Origin: Alphaproteobacteria bacterium
GTDB lineage: Bacteria; Pseudomonadota; Alphaproteobacteria; SMXP01
DNA: 6,083 nucleotides
Assembly: GCA_021774995.1 (NCBI GenBank)
Contig: JAJFIM010000279.1
Span: forward strand, 1-6,083
Reading direction: 5' to 3'
The first letter of the stretch is position 1, and every line of letters begins with the position of its first letter. Made by a program: the position numbers and the translations under genes. Below, piece after piece: positions 5,644-6,083 of this stretch. Under the pieces are notes generated by a model. That model did no database searches, was not told the origin of the DNA, and saw only the letters and a list, made by a program, of their open reading frames with translations.

Positions 5644-6083
5644 ATGGCGATACAGCGATCAACCAAACCCGCCAAACCTTATGCGCTGGCGCATATGCCG
5701 CCAACAGTCTTCGCAGTCGTAATGGGAATCACCGGGCTCGGCCTGGCGTGGTGGACGGCGGCGGAAGCGCTCGGCCTCACAGTGATGATCGGCAAGATTC
5801 TTGTTCTTGCGGGGGCCGGATTGGGCATTTATCTCATCTGCGTCTATGGTTTGAAAATATTGATGCGCCGGGACGCGTTCAAATCAGACGCCCAAGACCC
5901 CAATATTTCAAATTATTTTTCCGCCCTCACCCTCAGCCTCATGCTTGTTGCCGCAGGATTGCTGAAATTCGCTCATGGGGCCGGCGCCGCGCACATCGTG
6001 TGGCTCATCGCCGCTCTTTTCCATTTTGCCTTAACCATTCGGCAGATCCGGCTGTGGATCACCCACAATCATGAGGTCACCGC
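5644..6083 (+). CDS. SLAC1/TehA-family (TDT) membrane transporter or anion channel, N-terminal part, cut by the window edge
   Basis: The first 146 codons of a polytopic inner-membrane protein of the C4-dicarboxylate/tellurite-resistance (TDT) family run off the right edge; family members have about 300-330 residues and ten helices. The segment MPPTVFAVVMGITGLGLAW (18-36) resembles the first helix of TehA-like proteins. It is followed by a second helix (about 46-73), a basic loop with DPNISNYFSALTLSL (85-99) where relatives often carry an HPxxxxFF-like motif, a third helix (about 91-109) and a fourth (about 115-138) ending in TIRQIRLWI. Family members export or conduct anions such as dicarboxylates, sulfite, nitrate or chloride; the substrate here cannot be told, and the pore Phe of SLAC1 channels would lie outside the window. 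The start at 5644 gives a short basic N-terminus but has no Shine-Dalgarno; ATG 5695 is an alternative. It is divergent from the ABC operon. No stop codon occurs before the edge. Confidence 0.8.
   Translation, partial: MAIQRSTKPAKPYALAHMPPTVFAVVMGITGLGLAWWTAAEALGLTVMIGKILVLAGAGLGIYLICVYGLKILMRRDAFKSDAQDPNISNYFSALTLSLMLVAAGLLKFAHGAGAAHIVWLIAALFHFALTIRQIRLWITHNHEVT

Noticed and set aside
5748..6074. Plus-strand open frame inside the transporter gene
   Set aside because: It is a different frame of the same strand, low in hydrophobic segments, while the frame from 5644 gives a clean membrane protein of a known family.

Overview
The window looks like a chromosomal segment of an alphaproteobacterium-like Gram-negative bacterium. 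The basis is moderate by-eye GC (roughly the mid 50s), the HtpG sequence style, CTTGAT-type -35 boxes as in alphaproteobacterial promoters, and a Gld-type ABC transporter cluster of a kind also annotated in non-gliding proteobacteria. The genus cannot be told. No tRNA, rRNA, CRISPR array, insertion sequence or phage gene was seen, and this reads as core chromosome.

Layout, left to right. (1) 1-460, minus: the N-terminal 153 codons of htpG (Hsp90 chaperone), running off the left edge. (2) 461-549: an 89-bp gap with a promoter-like CTTGAT-N15-GATTAT element and two small hairpins in the htpG leader. (3) 550-5458, minus: a four-gene operon transcribed in the order ABC ATPase (4475-5458), ABC-2 permease (3744-4478), GldG-like auxiliary protein (1710-3731), DUF4340 protein (550-1713). 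The genes are joined by a GTGA overlap, a 12-nt gap in which the stop codon lies inside the next Shine-Dalgarno, and an ATGA overlap. (4) 5459-5643: a 185-bp divergent intergenic region with a second copy of CTTGAT-N15-GATTAT and a small inverted repeat. (5) 5644-6083, plus: the start of a SLAC1/TehA-family membrane transporter or channel, cut by the right edge.

How the genes work together: the ATPase drives the six-helix permease. The GldG-like and DUF4340 proteins are membrane-anchored and carry large domains expected on the periplasmic side, so the four probably form one inner-membrane complex. Related genes (gldA, gldF, gldG) are needed for gliding in Flavobacterium, but nothing here points to gliding and the substrate is unknown. 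The most interesting observation is that both minus-strand units (the ABC operon and htpG) are preceded by the same 14 specified bases with identical spacing, GACTTGAT-N15-GATTAT. This suggests a shared sigma factor, possibly RpoH. No clearly undescribed system is visible; the cluster is a known but functionally obscure one.
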